From the NCBI GenBank assembly GCA_951804985.1, contig OX638131.1:59426351-59490350 (forward strand): a stretch of 64,000 bases of DNA, in the 5' to 3' direction. Both the position numbers and the translations under genes were made by a program. Source of the DNA: Dryomyza anilis (taxonomy: Eukaryota; Arthropoda; Insecta; Diptera; Dryomyzidae). The notes beneath the pieces are model-generated. The model ran no database searches. It saw nothing but the letters and a program-made list of their open reading frames with translations, and had not been told where the DNA came from. This document shows, in pieces, positions 63,039 through 64,000 of this stretch; the stretch's first letter is position 1, and each line of letters starts with the position of its first letter.

Positions 63039-63740
63039 ATACCCTACACTAAGAGTGAAAGGGTATATTCAGTTTGGTATGCCGTTTGTAACACCCAGAA
63101 GGAAGCATCTCCGGTATGGAAAAGAATATATATTCTTGATAGCATGACCTCCTGAGTCGATTTAACGATGTACGTCTGTCTGTCCGTCTGTCTGTCCCTC
63201 TGTCTGTCTGTTGAAATCACGATTACAGAAAAAGTAGAAGAGATAGAACAATGAAACTTTAGATTTAGAACACTTATATATCTAAGCTGTCTGAACAAGA
63301 AAATTGGCATGATCGGTTTATTGTGACCTGAGAACCGACCACTTATGTTCAAATACCTCATATAAAATGAATATCTACAGATCAGTATTACTGTATACGT
63401 GCTTAGGTAAACTTTTTTTGTCAAATATATATTGACTCAAATATATGAAAATAATGTTTTCTGGCGAAACGGCTTGTGATTATAAATAAATCGAAATTCG
63501 GTACACCTACCCATTTTTAAATATGGGTATCAAATGAATGGAAATTCTTCAGGGGTTGAAAGTTTGTAGTTATTTTCAGGATTCGTATACACTTGTGACC
63601 TATATACCACTTTGACTGGTATCCACACATATGTGTAGGGTATTTATAGTCGGCTTAGACCGACTATAATTTTAATAATCCTAACTATCATAATAACACC
63701 AACTTTAAAATTTGCCATGTGATCTAACCTTCCCAACTGG
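63039..63740 (+). mobile_element. mini-me-like element, independent copy
   Basis: Opposite orientation to the copies at 23426, 25122 and 26818, and diverged from them. It opens ATACCCTACACTAAGAGTG, has the core CTCCTGAGTCGATTTAACGATG (here AACG for AGCG), a (GTCY)n tract at 63175-63212, the hairpin TATAGTCGGCTTAGACCGACTATA at about 63646-63669, and the end TAACCTTCCCAACTGG. The 126-codon ORF on the other strand crosses the repeat tract and is not supported. Confidence 0.7.
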
Positions 63741-64000
63741 TTTACATTAGTTCCCGGTTTTTATAATGGAAATTTCAATCGTAAATTATTAAAAACAAAT
63801 AAATGATATATTATGACTGGCGATTATGGCTTAGAGAAAGGTAACTCAATTCTGAACAATAATATTTTTCGGTTTTTTTGTTATTTTTTGTCTTTAAGGG
63901 CCAGTTTTTCAGTGCTCGTTTAAACGTGGTTTAAACTCCGTTTAATTAATCTTCTCTTTAAATTAAACGTCGTTTAATTTTGTTAGCAGTTTTTCAGTGA
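63741..64000. other. non-coding end of window, start of a possible MITE
   Basis: From about 63898, GGGCCAGTTTTTCAGTG is followed by GTTTAAAC-type motifs, and CAGTTTTTCAGTGA recurs at the very end. This is suggestive of a repeat cut off by the window edge. Confidence 0.35.

Noticed and set aside
1..64000. host protein-coding genes
   Set aside because: No spliced or single-copy gene could be supported; every recognisable coding segment belongs to a mobile element.

Overview
The window is eukaryotic, AT-rich and intron-poor, and almost wholly made of transposable elements nested inside one another. Nothing looks like a host single-copy gene. The mix (Polinton/Maverick, BEL/Pao primed by tRNA-Tyr, Gypsy, a one-ORF RTE-type LINE, a tRNA-derived SINE, and mini-me elements with a GTCY-type tract, which are known from Diptera) suggests a higher fly, possibly a tephritid. 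The species is an inference.

Layout. 1-4395: AT-rich sequence, an LTR-like segment and a decayed minus-strand Gypsy gag. 4396-4898 and 48487-50562: two halves of one plus-strand Gypsy element. They are split exactly at the end of a reverse-transcriptase block by a Polinton at 4899-48480, flanked by the 6-bp duplication TACTGG and ending in AGTAGTAT inverted termini. The Polinton holds decayed copies of its whole core set: cysteine protease, double-jelly-roll capsid protein, small basic virion-like protein, minor-capsid-like protein, chromodomain integrase, packaging ATPase and protein-primed PolB. A 3798-bp block (basic protein end, minor capsid, integrase, ATPase, unknown ORF) is duplicated in tandem, and a 1696-bp unit near the right end is present three times.

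Later insertions. An RTE LINE (7943-11260) sits inside the capsid gene with a 12-bp duplication. A SINE and a mini-me element sit in the right terminal repeat. A tandem BEL array, LTR-internal-LTR-internal-LTR (28360-48045), sits in the right terminal repeat between GTTAC duplications. Each BEL unit has a gag-pol ORF of 1721-1763 codons and a second ORF downstream of pol, where env would lie, which encodes zinc knuckles plus a retropepsin-like domain with an altered active site.

45362-58949 is a large inverted repeat centred at 50592/50593 in an (AT)n tract. Its right arm repeats Gypsy 3' end, Polinton terminus and BEL tail in mirror image, and carries its own insertion of an intact RTE copy (ORF 54562-57609, 1015 codons). 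58948-64000 holds a repeated Gypsy end, a second (AT)n tract, a diverged RTE remnant split by a 1012-bp element with inverted termini, unrecognised Cys-rich fragments, and a fourth mini-me copy.

Inferred order of events: Gypsy; Polinton into Gypsy; SINE, mini-me and RTE into the Polinton, with the local duplications; BEL into the Polinton end; BEL tandem formation and inverted duplication (relative order unclear); RTE into the inverted arm. The duplications and the palindrome could be partly assembly artefacts.
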